Notes: generated by a model not told the origin, from the letters alone. A stretch of 64,000 nt of DNA from Paramecium tetraurelia (GCF_000165425.1 NW_001799599.1:341513-405512); one strand, 5' to 3'. Shown: positions 49,561 through 63,989, counted from the stretch's first letter. Program-made: numbers and translations.

Positions 49561-49760
49561 GAGGTATTGTAGTATTAAATTCTAGTCACATCTACGACCG
49601 TCTTAATAGGCCAGTATGCTGTACGGGTGATATACTGTTGGAAACAACGGTGTTTAACTGATATAAATATCTAACAACCGTGATCACCCATAGACCAAAT
49701 AATAATACAGATTGAGCTAGGGAGGGCTATGGTTTCACCATGACTAGTCTCCTGGGGAAG
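49561..49760. ncRNA. Candidate structured RNA (strand undetermined)
   Basis: This segment stands out as visibly richer in G and C than its surroundings and folds well. Three helices can be drawn by eye: 49625-49631 with 49683-49689 (7 bp, closing), 49635-49640 with 49645-49650 closed by a GAAA tetraloop (6 bp), and 49729-49733 with 49737-49741 (5 bp). A further short pairing, 49721-49724 with 49749-49752, encloses the last one. The coding potential is poor in all frames. I cannot match it to telomerase RNA, SRP RNA, RNase P or a snRNA: no template, Sm site or CR motif was found. It could also be a fragment of foreign or mitochondrial DNA. Confidence 0.35.
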
Positions 49761-50220
49761 GAGAGAAATACATTGGAGAGTTAGATTATGAATAAAAGGA
49801 AGTCCAAAAGAGTTAAGTTCAATTATGATTAATATAATCCATAATTTCTACTTATTTATGGTCAAGGAAAGGAAAAAGATAGAGAGTATATTTCTAATCT
49901 AAACAAATATATTCTTTTTTCCTAAAAGTATTGAAAAAATAGAATTTTTGGAAACATCTAGCTAAAAAAGAGTTACGGGAAACATTTTATCATCTATTGC
50001 TATATACTTGGAAAGATAATAAGTAATAAGTTTAAAAATCTCCATTTTAAAGAAAACTCCTAAAATTTATATATTGATGATCCATCCTTATGTTCAGCAA
50101 CTCTAATTTTATTGATTCTTAATAAAATGTGATACTAACTAATATATCCTGTCACAATAATGCGTTAACTAATTCTTCCTCTTCTTTTACTTTCGTTTCT
50201 ATGAATGCTATATAACTTAA

Positions 50221-50590
50221 TCAGGTGTATGTTTATTACTTCATAAAGTAATGTTACTGGATAATAAATTATTTCTATTATATTTTATAATGGCATACAA
50301 TAGTTGAAAAATAATGCCAAACAAATTCATTTTATTATTTGTCTTTTGATTTTTCATATTTATAGAACTAACCATCATCACCAATAAATTAAATATCTCT
50401 ATTGATTGACTTTGTTTCATAATTAAGACAATCATAACCTATGACATTTACTCTTTGATTTGAATATTCTGTAGCGCTCTTAAGATCGAAACAATTAAAA
50501 AATACCCACTAGCCCAACTTAATTCATATTGCCAAGAGGAGTATTTCTACTCCACAATCCATAAGCAAAATATGTGATGATAGTATAATA
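50221..50590 (-). pseudogene. Relic of the same cysteine-rich surface-protein family
   Basis: The minus strand reads YFAYGLWSRNTPLGNMNQVG, then in a shifted frame QRVNVIGYDCLNYETKSINR, FIGDDGQFYKYEKSK and QQNEFVWHYFSTIV before TGA at 50221. These match conserved N-terminal segments of the Paramecium family (xGIWSRYNPLxNxxQVG, NLxYYDCL, WHYF). Only this part remains and it is frameshifted. Confidence 0.5.
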
Positions 50591-51379
50591 ACCTAAGTCT
50601 ACTTTAAAGTTTATAGAAAATTTATTAATAATTTTAGTGAGGTTCAGATTTCATCTAAGAATAATTCAAGTCTATAACAGCAAGAAATTAAAATTTTAGT
50701 ATCACCATTGTTATTAAATCCTTGATCATAATTGAAATTTTAAATAATGTATTCACTAAAAAAAAACCTAAATAAGTCAATTTGGGTTTGTTAATAAAGA
50801 AAATAAGTAAAATCAATAAATTCGATTGAGAAATAAGTTGTAAATATTTAATTAATTAACAATTACTTAAGTCGATGATTCTACATGAGTAGATGGATTA
50901 AATCTATTAAGAATTATAAGGTTTTGAAGATCAGAAAATATATATATTGTAGCTAATTTCAACAGAGGATATAAAGACCAGTTTAAAATTAGATATATGT
51001 ATAGTTTGAGTATTTAAACATTTCAATTTTTTGGTTGATTATGTTAGGGCAGATGAAAAATTCATTATCCACACTTTTAAAGACTAAATTTCTAATCAGT
51101 ATAGGTTCAAAAAGAATAAATTAACTGCTTAGATTAAATTCATTATTGTTCAAAAATGGAACTAAATTATTCATAAAATATTATAATTTTTGTTAATTAT
51201 TAATATCAAATTATACAAAATTTTAAGCGCTAATTCTTGAGAGTGAGTACCAAGATTTAAGAAACTTTTATAAATAATGAGTTTAATTTTTGCTATCCCT
51301 GAATCTATCTTTCCTAACCTGTGATACAGTACTATGGTCGGGTTTTCACAAAATACTATTTTGCAACTTAAATACGAAG

Positions 51380-51760
51380 TTAGGAAAGGAAGTTTCAGAA
51401 ACAAAAATGAAAAATTTGTTTTGTGGAATGACTATTGGAATGGGAATAAATTAAAGGCAAGAGGATATTATGATGAAGTTATTTAGAAAAAGGGTTGGTG
51501 AGATTTATCAGAATATTATTGGTAGTAAGCAATTTATTAAATAAGCTAATAATACATCATTAACATTAGAGGATAAAAGAGTGGAAGAAATGATGGACAT
51601 TTTGATTATGTTGCTTTACTTATGAAAAACTACTACATCAAAGATCTCGAAAATGGAGATTGATATATAGAGGATTCATAAAAGGATATTGTGTTTAGCT
51701 AAATCTACAGCTAACAAAATGGTAGATGAATTTTGGAAAAATTTGGATTATAACCAACAG
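51380..51760 (+). pseudogene. Relic of a MORN-like ciliate repeat protein
   Basis: A plus-strand stretch at 51407-51502 reads FVLWNDYWNGNKLKARGYYD then EVIQKKGW and stops at TGA. The pattern, G/NxYW..G.K..G.YDE..KxGxW, is that of the expanded MORN-like repeat family of Paramecium. More weakly similar text follows out of frame (QNGRQILEKFGL near 51716). No start and no complete repeat series remain. Confidence 0.45.
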
Positions 51761-53320
51761 CTTTGATGAAGTAGAGAGATGAACAAATAGCTAGATTCCT
51801 TACATGTAAAAAAACAAGGAGAAGGTGAGACATTTTAAAGTTAAATCGATATGAAAATTAAGCGTTGCTATTGAGAAGATCTGATTTAGTTGCAGAGGCA
51901 GAAAGGATCAGACATGAAGATAATCTAATCATTCAGTAATATGGATTTACTCCTAATTTTTCTCACAAAATGAAATATTTACCTATGTTTGGATGTTTGG
52001 ATATTAGAAAGGTACAAAGATAGTTGGAAAGAGTGCAACTAATACAAGAGGGAAGCCTAATTATTCAGATTAATAGGAATTTTACTCCTCTTTGAAAAAG
52101 TTATCACGCTTCTTCAAATTTGTCTAGACTCTTAAAATACAATTCCAAATAAATCATTTTTACTAAAGAAATACTTCATCCTAAATAGTTCATTTTAGAA
52201 AAGCATAAATATTTATTCCACTCCTAATTAAGGAAGCCCAAAATAGTTGAACAATATAGATGCAGAAATTCTGAAAGGTTGTTGAGGATGAAGAAGAGCA
52301 ATATGACAGAAAACGGAGTAATAATTAACTTAAGAGGAGGAAAAGAAGAAGTTTCACCAAACTAAGCTACTTTTCGCCTTTGCAGGCTTGTGATGATCAA
52401 GGTATTTAGAGGTTCCTTTTTTAATTTCTCATAGTTACATTATTTCGATATAAATTATCTTTTGATCGGAGATCGGAATTTTTAACTTTTGACGATAAGT
52501 ACAATCAGAATTGTAGAGAGTTTCAGCAACTATGATTCAATCAGGTTTGAAACCTATTCTTTTCGATTTTCTGAGAACTAATTTTTTGTAGAGGAATTGT
52601 TATACATCAAAGACACTTGCAGCTTGATTACTGAACTAAGTTATAATCAGTGGATTAGTGAAGAAGAGTAGGTGTTTTGGTTATTAAAGTAGTGATTTAA
52701 AAAAAGGCAAGTCGATTATCTTTATTTTATTTGTTGTCGCATTCTGCTTTGGCTACTTAATAAAGAACTGATTGATTAATAAAACGCATAGAAGAAGAGG
52801 TTTTATAATAATTCACTGTTTTTAAATTACTCTAGTTATCCATTTTTGTTTGTTCGTTAATTCATGTATAATTTGCGTTATACAAATATAAAAAATTATA
52901 ATATATAAGAAGTAAGCAATGCTCTTTTTATTTATGTGTATTTATTTAGTATAGAGTGAAACCTTGAAAAATTAGTTTAGGTTCACCCTACAAATGTACG
53001 CAGTTATTTGAATAATCTTGCTATAAAAATCAAATCAAATCAATGGCCGAAGAATCAAGCAACATTGTCGCTACTACAATTTATATCTATAGCACTAAGT
53101 TCGGATTCGATAAATGTTTGGAAACAAAGGGATGTGCTTACATTTTATATGAATGTATTTAATTCACATCTTTTTCTAGATATCCTTTAAGTTTTCAATC
53201 ACCTCTCAGAACTTGGAGATTTTTGCTAATATTCAACCCCTATATATTATGTAAAAAATTCAATCGAATGCCAATTTAGTATTTTCAACTTTAAATTATA
53301 CTATTTTTTTCAGAATGGCT
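51761..53320. other. Gene-poor region
   Basis: Short protein-like pieces occur in mixed frames on the plus strand, but none has a start, a recognisable domain or enough length to be called. Nothing else was recognised. Confidence 0.3.
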
Positions 53321-56300
53321 TAGTTTGCTGCAATTCAACTTGCAACAGGAAAACTCGCAGAAACACTAATATTATTTAACAACAATAAGTTGTGCAAAAT
53401 GCATGATTACAGGTACTGCTTGTGAAACCAAAATCTTGTACAATAATGAGGCTTCGTTACGGTGATCAACAATAAATATTGCAATAATTGGATGAGTGAT
53501 TGTCTTGGAGGAGGATCTACTTGGATAGATTCTAAAAATAAATTATATGGATCTTAGTTAGGAACCATCAAATATTCAAATTGTACAAACGACATGCACA
53601 ACTTCTAGAAGCTCTAAATGCATAGTTAGAACTTGCTAATTAGCAACTCAGGGTATATCAAATATTCAATCATAACAATGTATCTAATGAAATTTGGAAT
53701 GCACAACTAACTCTGATGGTACTTGATCTTATTATATTATATGCTATAACTATTGCACTGGAACAGGCAGAGCATGTGAAGCAAGATCTTGTAGTAATTT
53801 TCAATAAGAATAGGTTCTTAGACTGAAGCCAATTGTTATAAATTGTGTTCGTATTACAATGTAAATGACTTTTTTTATTATTGTTTTTATACTTCTACCA
53901 GAAATACTTATCGCTCTATCAAAGCACGCAATAATTATGTAAAGATAGATGCATTATTAATTGAGTCGAAAACTCTAACGCTCATTGAAGTGTATGTGAA
54001 ATCCAAGTACTTTTTAAAATTCTTCTTGTGAAAACTATTTTAGTACTGATATCAATTATACTTTAGATGCTGTCGAGTATATTATAAGACCTAATACAGT
54101 ATTATCAGAGAAATATGTAGATAATTTCAATGCTTCCACTACAGCAAATAATTGTTAAAAAATACAGGATTTATCTTAAACAAAAAGAATGTTTCTTGAA
54201 TACTCATATGAATAATCTTAAAGTCTTTTGACAACTTATGCTAGAGTAGTTCTTTAATTTAGAAGCTATTTAGAATTCAACTTAAAATGTTGTGCCATTT
54301 GTCACAAGATCACATTACCTAACATTTATTGACATTTTTTCAAAATGAGTATGTTGATGGGAAATATATAGAACATTGAAATCACAACCATTGTTGTGCC
54401 ATGAAAAGAATTTTAGATTTAACTACTATTACAAAACATTTTAGCCTTTCTATTTAATTTTATAAGAAAACTTGAATCTTACAAAGTATAGATTTATCTT
54501 TTATATATTTACACTAGAAGTCTCTTAATATAATTCCTAGAGTTGTTAATGTTGACTTTATATCGATTAAACCATATATTAAATATATTGATATTGTTCA
54601 ATAAATTGGGCTATAGTTTCATGAATTATCTAAAATATAATTTGATGAGGACATGGAGGAAACGTTTGATAAAATGTGTAAAATTTAAAAACCAAAATAT
54701 ATATGCTTGAATATTATTCACCTGTGATTCCTAATAACTTATTGATAACTCATCTCAACAGCACTTATTGATGTTTTTCATCATACTACCTTAAGAAAAG
54801 GTTCAGAAATGCTGTGCTTTGTTTCAGAGATTGTTTTCTATTTCAGTAAAGAATGTTCATATATTTTTTTAATTTGTACATTTAAAATCCTAATGCACTC
54901 AGTTTTATACTGTGAGTAGTTTAGCATTTAGTTAAATTGGAGCTATTTCTCTAGTATATTTCTTACTACTTCTTTTCGTCTACGGAAGATAAGTTTTCAA
55001 AAAAGTAGAATAGTTATGCCACTACAGGGATCTTGTTAGCAAGGTTGCGTCACAAAATCTAATTATGCTAAATTAATTGTTGGCTGTTTGACGTTTGTAT
55101 TCTTTCTACCCATAAAAATTGAGGTGCTACAGCTACTGAATTCTAAGTTGGTATATCTTGTTTATTATCGTGTAAATGAATTCATTAGTAGTGGTTCTAT
55201 ACAGTATTTGATGAAGACTTTGCACTATTATTAATCACTAGGATATAAGGAATATGTTTGCTTTTTCTTTACTAATGCTTTAGTTCTTATGTACTTTATG
55301 TGCAACAGAATTAGATCTAAGCTAATTCATATAGCCAGCAAAATTTATTGCAACTCTTGTAATGTGCTTCCTACTTTCAAATAGTGTTCGATTCATGTGA
55401 TGAAATAAAAATTATTTTTCTTAATAATGATAATATTGCCCAGCCGCCTAAGCAACATCTAATGTGAAAATGCTAGCACAGATGTGAATATAACTATATG
55501 ATATGGATTATATAATCATTCCTTAATCCTAAATTTATTGCTCTTCTCCTTCATTGGTTAAAATACCAACTGCTAAAGAGATTAAGCATTCTCAATAGCG
55601 CCTCTAATGTGTTTATGAAATTTTTGAATTACTTCTCAACTTTTAACTTGAATAATCACTGCTATAACTTGATTATTTCAGCTTTTTTTAGTTTTTATTT
55701 CAAACATGTACCACCTTCCACTTCAATTTGATCTGAATAAATTTAACTTCTGCATACTTTCGTATTTTCCAAAAGCAGAAAAGCATTCGTATTTTCTGAT
55801 GAACCCTTGATACATTGCAAGTTAGGTAATTTACTGCATGCGAATGTTAGAATGCCAGTTGTTTGGGGTAGTAATTCAGATGTGTTGATAGATCTGACAC
55901 TGTTGAGTTTATACTCTCATTCTATCTCACAAATATTATCATCTTCGAAATTATTAAAAAATCTTTAAACCGAATTATTCAGTTTTGAAGAATATCCTAA
56001 ATTATTTTCATCTCTTTAGGTCAATCACAAATGTCAACTGTAAAAAGCAAAAATTCCATATGAACTGAATCCATATCAATAAAAAGCTACTCTAATTACA
56101 AGCTTTTTCATCTATTGTTGATCAGCAATGAAAAGAAACTCAATTGCTAATAAAACATGTTCTCAGTCGCCTGTATGAATGCATTCTTTTTCATAAAGTA
56201 GTTTATCAACTACTCTATAGATACTTGTTTTTTTTATTTCAGGTTATTATCTACCCATCCTTCCCTTGACTTGGAGAGCATTTTGTACATGAAGCTACAA

Positions 56301-59300
56301 GCCTTTGAACCACAATTCTCCTACTAACTCTTGTTCTATAATGTGGCTGTCCTACTCGACGCTTTCTTAAATTCATTTTATTTAGAATTACTTATTAACT
56401 AGCAAAAAATGTGGAAATATTAGCAATTAAAGTCAATCTTAATTAGGTTTATTCTATAGTATCTTTGGAAGCCTAATTAATAATAATTGTATTTTACTTC
56501 TAATGTTAATAATAATTCTTGATTAATAAAATATGACTCATGATTGTAATTTTTTTATATTTTTCAGATTGCAGACCTCTATTCTAAACTATGCATAGTT
56601 TATAGATTTTTCGCAGCGTAAGCATTATTTAATTATTGAGTACTTGATATTCTAAAGAATAATACGGTGTATTATTTAATCCTGCAAAAAACACAACTAA
56701 ATATCGAGATGGTTTTAAATCTTGACGCTTGTTATCAACTGTAATATTTCATGTGAAGTCAAAATGAAGAACCTGTAATACTTTATAATCCTGTTTCCAT
56801 GATACATGATTGATATGTTGATTATGTTTAATATTTTTACTAAATTCTCTAATTTTACATTTCGCAAGATGTTGCTCCTTAAATGTTATATATTTCAATT
56901 AGCCCACTTTTGAAACTACTTGTTTCTATTTTTGGCTCAGTCAAAATCATGTTGAATGAGCTAATTAATTTAAAGTGCCAACTATTACTGAGCCTTTACA
57001 TTACATATTCTTCGAAATCATAATTTCTTATAATTCATTTTAATTGTGTATAGTTGTGCGATCAAAGTTGGTTCAGTTAGGTTATTAAATTGCTCAAATT
57101 TTTTATAAATACTAAAGTAAATTTGCTTTAACTTCATTGGTGCTATAATAATGAAGCATGTGCTGAATGCTCTTCCTCATAATGCATACTTTATTCATTT
57201 TAAATGGAGATTCCATTAATTAAAGTTGTAGTTCAACTGATGATTTTTTTTCCAAATTTAATTCTCATATCATAATTAGCCAGAGAATGCAAAATTAGAG
57301 TTTCCACAAAGAATATTAGTTAAGAGATTGCCTTTTCATTTAGAAAAAAAATTAAATCCGTCCTGTTTTATTAAATCTGAGTTTTGTCTACTTAGATTAG
57401 AAATTGAAAGGATAATTTTGAAAGGTTTTTTTCTTAAGTGAAAATTTAACGAAAAGTTCCTGTATTGAAATGTAATTTTTTGTAGATTAGTTTAACACCC
57501 CGATTTTTCAAATTGATTTTAATGCAGATTACTATCTATTAATAAGCAGACATCTTACAACTATTAACTGCACAATAAATTTTGATTATGTCCATGCATT
57601 TTTAAAATACTTTGAGAAATAACAACATCTTTAAAATTATAAATTCTTTCAAACTTTATTATAAGAAGTTTAATCGACAGCAATCTAAAGATATTGCGAA
57701 TTTTCATCAGAACAGTTCAAGTAAACTCAAAAATTATGTATTAAAAAAATTTTAACTTGTGAATGATGTCGAAGGCAACATGTAAGTTTGGATTGAGGGT
57801 ATCGACACTGCAGATATTGATTTAGTTGCTCTCTTGAAATAATTATACAAATTCTTATTGTAATTAAAAAGCACATCTATCTTAAATTTATAGAACTTGT
57901 CTTTACATCTTAGTGAATAAATATCGTTCAATGATATGATCCAAGTTAAATTGAATCTTCTACGATGCAAGGTTTGTCCTTTCATTATGCGACATTGGGC
58001 TAAACTAAAAATGAAACTTTTCGTGTGATACTGCCTTGCCTGTTCATATTGTAACTTTTCAGCGTTAGTTTATTTTGTCCTTGGCTGATAAATAAATAGC
58101 TTAGTTTCAGAGAAATTTTATCATCTGGTCTTGTGGCATACCGAAACTAATTATTCAATGTTTGGTAATTCAAGCTTGATGATATTACTCATGCCTTAAA
58201 TGATTACATCTGATATATGTTTTGAATTGATAGTATTATTGTTATTCTGGCAACTTGAATCAACATCACTATCTGTAAAGTTTTGCCATATTCTATGCTC
58301 GTAATTAATTTCAGAAATCCACAACTGATTAAGATATATTTGAGATATATGATACTTATTGACCTTATTGACTTATATAGTGAAGAATCAAATCGCGCTC
58401 TACAACCCTTTACCAAAATCTTTTGTAGTTGTAAATTCATCTACTTAATTACAACATCCTTACTTTGTGAAGTGCATTTTCTCCTAGAGTTGTATCATAA
58501 ATAAGGTTGCATAATAATACAGCAGTGCATCTACTACCTCTTCTGATGCATATCATTAGGCTTTTAAAATATGTACTATAAAGTTGATGCTCTTGTTAAT
58601 GGAATGAACCAAATACAATCTAGTGTCATATCGAATACAGAATAACAGTTCTGTTACCTTCATCCTTACATTTGCTTAATGTCCGTCTCCTGATCCGACT
58701 ATTGGAAATCGTTTTAGGTATATTTCAAATTGTAAAAGTATCATTATGTTATGCTACCTGCCTTCTAATGATAATACTTTCATTTTTTATGTATATATCT
58801 TCCCATTTAAGACTGTAGTATCATTTCAATGTTTGTTAGTTCCATCCGTTCTGCTATACATTGTCGTAAATGCTCCAAGTCGTACACTCCATCAGTAATC
58901 AATGCAGATTTTGATTAAGTTATTTGCTTTAATCATTTTCTTTAGCAATTTCTTGTCATTACAAATATAATGATTCTGTTATATTGCTACTGCCAATAAA
59001 GAGCTACTACTTAACATTTGCTCTTGTGATGTGTTCGCTCTATTTCCATTTTTACTTAACTTTAATAATATGATATTATCTGTGATTGAACATTATACAG
59101 AGTCTAACCATGTAATATACTCGCTACGCCAATTTAAAAATTATATCCCTAGATACTATGACACATATAGCTTAAATAAAATAATTGAATCATTATTGAT
59201 TACGAAGTATTTTCAAACATAGACATACGTAGACACATCAATCAATTATGAAAAGTTTTGTCATCTCTTTTGAAGCACAACAAGCAAATCATAAAACAAT

Positions 59301-62300
59301 TCCAGCAGAGATTCTATTCCTATCTTGTGATTCGGAGATGAAGAGCTTGCCATTTGTTTCCTATTCATTTATTATGTTTTCAAATCTGAACTGTTTGCTC
59401 AACTTGACAAATTATCGAAGTTGTCAAATTCTTTCTCTTTTTGTGCATCATTTCTCCAGGTTTAGTTGTTTGGTGTAATTTACATAGACAAAATTGGTTG
59501 CACTTGGTTCTACTTCTAAATTGTTGCTATATCAGACATATTATTCTATTTTATTATCTGTTGTGCTGCTCTACTTGTGATGAGCAATTTTATGTAACTA
59601 TTTAGAAATAGGATGCGTATACTTTGATCTCAAAATCTATTGTTCTGCTGCTCTAATTGTAGAAGTTAGATTAAGAAACATGCTAATAAAAACTAAATAC
59701 TTTGTATACTTTAATTTAATAATCACAAATTCATTATGGTTAGTTAGATCTTGTATAACTCTCTGCCTCTGATAATAGCTCATGGTAAGTTAATGGATAT
59801 TATAGTACAAATAATTAAACAACCCAATTATTAGATACTAATAGGTTTCTATCTACAACCTTGCATAAAAAAATTCATATACTATAGGAATACTTAACTT
59901 GTTAAGATTAAATAAATAAGTATTTATGTATTGTTTCAGTGTCATAATATTTATTCTAATGAAGTGTCTAAATATCAAAATTTCTATTAAACATGTTTCC
60001 AATTCTCTCATGTTTAGCTTTGCTTAACGAACTTTTTTTTAATTTTAGTAGGTAATTTAACATTTTTCAACTCTTATTGGTATAAGCTGTCTTGGAGAAA
60101 TTTGTAGGACTTCTTTGATTACTTTTTTTCCTATTACCAATTATCTATTATTTCTAAAATCGTATCCTGAAAGGACTGATAATAGTAGAAAACTTCCTAC
60201 TGAAAACTTTTGATCAAAATCTAAACTATATTTTCCGTCTTCGCTTAAATATAATGCACAGCTAATTAGTCCGTCATCTTTTAGTGTTGATTTTGAAGTA
60301 AACTCTGTAAAACTTGCACAGATCCATTTCATAATAAAGACATATTTGTTTGGATATAGCATTAAATTGAGCACTTTTTGAACAATAAAAAACTCTAATT
60401 CGATTAGAAACTACAAAAACTATGCAAATTTATCTATGCTTGAGGTTTCGACACACTTATAAGACAATTACTAATTTACAGCCTGTCCATAAAAATGTTG
60501 CCATTTAAAGTACTTCTATAGCCAGAGGATCTACTAGTTAAAGTAGCCTCCTCCCCTGATGCTAATTTAGATTGTCTTAAATTTTAAGTGCATATGTATG
60601 CTATGTTGATCATCATTCTAAAATGAAAAGCTTATTTACATGAATCATTTACTCAAAGTACAATGTGGCTTTAACTAACGAATGGATCAATTTCATATGA
60701 AGTAATAATATATCGACTGAGGATGAAACCATAAAATTAAATAAGCCCGTAAATTTGTTTTGCTGTATAATAATTGTTAAAGTAAAACGAAAGCTAAATA
60801 AAGCCAACTTTTCAATAAAGTGTTTCTTATATTTTTCAATACAATTAATAAGCGAATTTGTTTGAGTAGCTAAAGGAGAAATATTTCATAAAATTGACAG
60901 GCGTAAATATGATTACTAAAAGGCATATCAATCAATATTAAACATGGGTGTACAAATATACATAAAAGAGAAACGACTTTTTATTTAAAAATTTCAATAT
61001 AAATGATGAGTTAGGGAATGAACTTGCTTCAATTAAGGTCTGCTTAGTATCCAATTTTAACATTCTTTCAAACTAGTTTATAACTGAGCCCAATACTACG
61101 GCATAAAGATAATAAATTTTAGACTAAAAATTATTTTAGAAGCTCTTATCTTTCCAAGAATTTAAAAGCCAATTTAGAAAATGCTTTAAAATGCTCTACT
61201 ATCTTAAATGAGCATCTCGATAACTCTGCTCATTATAAAAGTATATAAAAAAAAAATGGGATATTATGTTCAAATTTAGTAGTTTTCAACAATGAATAGT
61301 TTATTAGTTTGGCAAGATTTTGAACTTGTTTCATAGCAAATAATAAAAATTTTATATATGATGTTTCTTTATTCAACAAACCATAATCTGAAAAAACCTC
61401 CTATAAATAATTTGTGACCTGAATTTTTCAAAGCAAGTTATAATAATCTCACCTATTTCTTTTATCAAAATAGGAGTGTTATTTTGAGAGAAATTTAGGC
61501 TATTTGAAAAAAGTAAAAATATATATTAGGCGTAATATGTTTGAAGGTTTAATTTTTTAAATTAGCTTTAGAATGGAAATGAATTTTAATTTCATTATGG
61601 TTAGAATTCGTCCCTTTTGAGATCAAGGGTTAGGACTGAAAATGCAACTTTTTTTCTATTGGTTTGATCTCGATCCAATTGTTTCTAAATTTAGATGGCT
61701 GTGGTCTAATCATTAAAAAATTTAGAGGCAAATCATTCAATCTTAATAAAAAAGTAGGATAGTATTTATTTAATTGTTTTTATGAATTTATGCATCTAAA
61801 ATATCTATGTAAAAGCTTTCATTTAAAAATAAACAACTTATTATTATATGGTATTTATAACAATGCCCATCTATAAGGTTGAGATTGAACACCCTTAGAT
61901 TTATTGAACAGATGGAATTAAAATTTTTGCTGAAGGCAATAAGATTGTTCATCGGACAGATATCCTTAATCTTCTGGTATTTTCATATCTATCCTACCAC
62001 AAAACTCAGTAGTTTATCATGATTTAATAATTTTATTAATTAAACACTATATTAGTTATTAGGTAGTTGATTTATGGGAATTAATGTCAGGCATCATCAA
62101 CTCCAGTTTATTTTGTAGAGCTACATATATTTTCCTGATTTTTCTGATATCTTCTTTAGGTAAATTACCTTTGCTACTCTACAAATCATTTGGACCAATA
62201 TAATGTCAAATATTTATCACTTGATATAATATGCCCATCATCAAATTAAAGCAAATTGCACATCAAACTATAATTATGATCCATCCTTTCGATGATAGCA

Positions 62301-63700
62301 GAATATATTTTAATTTAGTATTTTCTTTTAAAAGATTGTTTGCTTGTACATGTACAAGAAGATGAGACCTCTTAATTTAAATATTCACAAGCACACTTTA
62401 GTTCACCGCATCCACTTAATGATAACATAAAATCGGCTTCAACTTTAGACCAGGTTGGTTCCTACTTTTTTGCATTCTTTAATAATGAATTGTACTAAAT
62501 TGTTCTGATCTTGTTTGAATATAATACTTTTTCATAATGAATACAAAAATGATGCTTATAAGGATATTGTAAACTCAAAAATGTACAGACACTTTTGCCT
62601 CCTTTTGTAGGACTAATCTGAATGCTTTCAAAGAGGATCAAAGACTTCCATATTTCAAAAGGCCAATGCTTCTTACATCCTTAAACTGATCCTTGTTAAA
62701 TTGCACTATATATCCGCTAATTTTTAGATGGCTTCACAAAGATTATAGAGTAGGTAATAATAAATTTGTTTTTTCGAAACATAATGTTTATATTGCAGCA
62801 AAATGGAAAAGTTTGATAGCGCCTACCAAACAATAATATCCATAACACGACCAACAGATATTATAATATTAACTAATTTTTTTTTAACATTTCACTATGA
62901 TGATAATGCATATTGTTCTCTCCACTCTGTTGCAATAAATGTTCGGCATCCTAAATTTGTTATTGATTTACAAGTGAATATTATAGTAGGCGCAATTCAT
63001 ATTTGATTATGTTTCAATGAGATCAACCTCTATTTGTCAATTCGCATGAAAGCTGAATATATACATGAATTGAGTTACTATTATCTAAATCTTATATTTC
63101 ACTCTTTGTCTCAGGTTGTTAAATCTCCTGATCAAATAATCGGACTCTCTGTTATGATGTCATAATTGGAAAATAGAAAACATACTGAATAACCTAGAAA
63201 TTATCCAGATGTACTAAGTATCCATGTTAAAAAATGCCTTCCTGTTTACTGAATTGACGCTGCAACTTAAACCTTATGCTCGTCCTTATAGTTTAGTATG
63301 GCAACAACTGGGTAGGCTGATTTGAGCCGTCATTTTTTATAAATGCACTTAATAACTTGTAAGTGTTCTAAAATCGAGTCTATATCAAATATCTGGTCAA
63401 AGACAAGCAGTGGGTTAAAGTTTGTTTACTAGGTGAAACTTGTTAAAATTGTACCTGTAGGTGAATATTGTTAACTAGCATTTGTAGATGTATTATATCA
63501 TAAACGAAAATATAGATACTACCTTTCTAAATCATAATTGATTTATTTATCCAATATATTTAATATCTTCTATCTTATAAAAGTCAGTTAAACTACGCAC
63601 TTTTTTGTAATTATGATGCTGACTAATAATAATATTTAGTAAACATTAATAATTATACCAATAAAGTTTATTTTATCACGCTTTAATCTGTATTTCCATT
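53321..63700 (+). pseudogene. Heavily decayed surface-antigen-like (immobilisation antigen) sequence
   Basis: On the plus strand, cysteine-spaced motifs typical of Paramecium surface antigens remain near the left end: CAKCMITGTACETK (about 53394-53436), CNNWMSDCLGGGSTWIDSKN (about 53480-53540) and YCTGTGRACEARSCSNFQ (about 53750-53806). Cys- and Thr/Ser-rich pieces recur further right (for instance ASTTSSDAYH near 58530). Frames change constantly and TGA is common, so nothing is expressible. Intact antigens are about 7-8 kb GPI-anchored coats with periodic Cys repeats, and their genes often lie near telomeres, which fits. The identification is firm only for the first kilobase; the remaining 9 kb is called by continuity of composition and position and may include other relics. 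Confidence 0.4.
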
Positions 63701-63816
63701 AAATTTAACCTCCTCGAAGTAGTTATGTTGCTGTTTATGCTCAGCTTATACATTAACTTCTATAATTTGAGGCTAAATCTATTGTGATAGTTGGGTTTGG
63801 TCACCCCCCCTAAACT

Positions 63817-63856
63817 GAGAGAGTTATAACAATTCTCTCTATGTTATATCTCTCTC
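63817..63856. repeat. Subtelomeric inverted repeat
   Basis: Two 14-base arms, 63817-63830 and 63843-63856, are inverted copies with 13 of 14 matches, separated by 12 bases. The arms are GA-rich and CT-rich respectively. It lies directly inside the telomere. Confidence 0.7.
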
Positions 63857-63874
63857 GTTTACGAGAAGGCTAAA

Positions 63875-63989
63875 GGGGTTGGGTTTGAGGTTGGGTTTGG
63901 GTTAAAGGTTTGGGGTTTGGGGTTGGGGTTTGGGTTGGGTTTGGAAAAGGGGTTGGGTTTGGGGTTGGGGTTGGGGTTTGGGGTTGGGG
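63875..63989 (+). repeat. Telomere: mixed TTGGGG / TTTGGG repeats
   Basis: G-rich repeats run 5' to 3' toward the window end, as expected for the right end of a linear chromosome. GGGGTT and GGGTTT units are intermixed irregularly, the known outcome of Paramecium telomerase, with occasional A-containing errors (GGTTTGAGG, GGGTTAAAGG, GGAAAAGGGG). The last eleven bases of the window (63990-64000) are not telomeric. Confidence 0.95.

Noticed and set aside
49561-49760. Telomerase RNA at the GC-richer island
   Set aside because: No template complementary to TTGGGG/TTTGGG (a CAACCCCAA-like stretch) is present on either strand.
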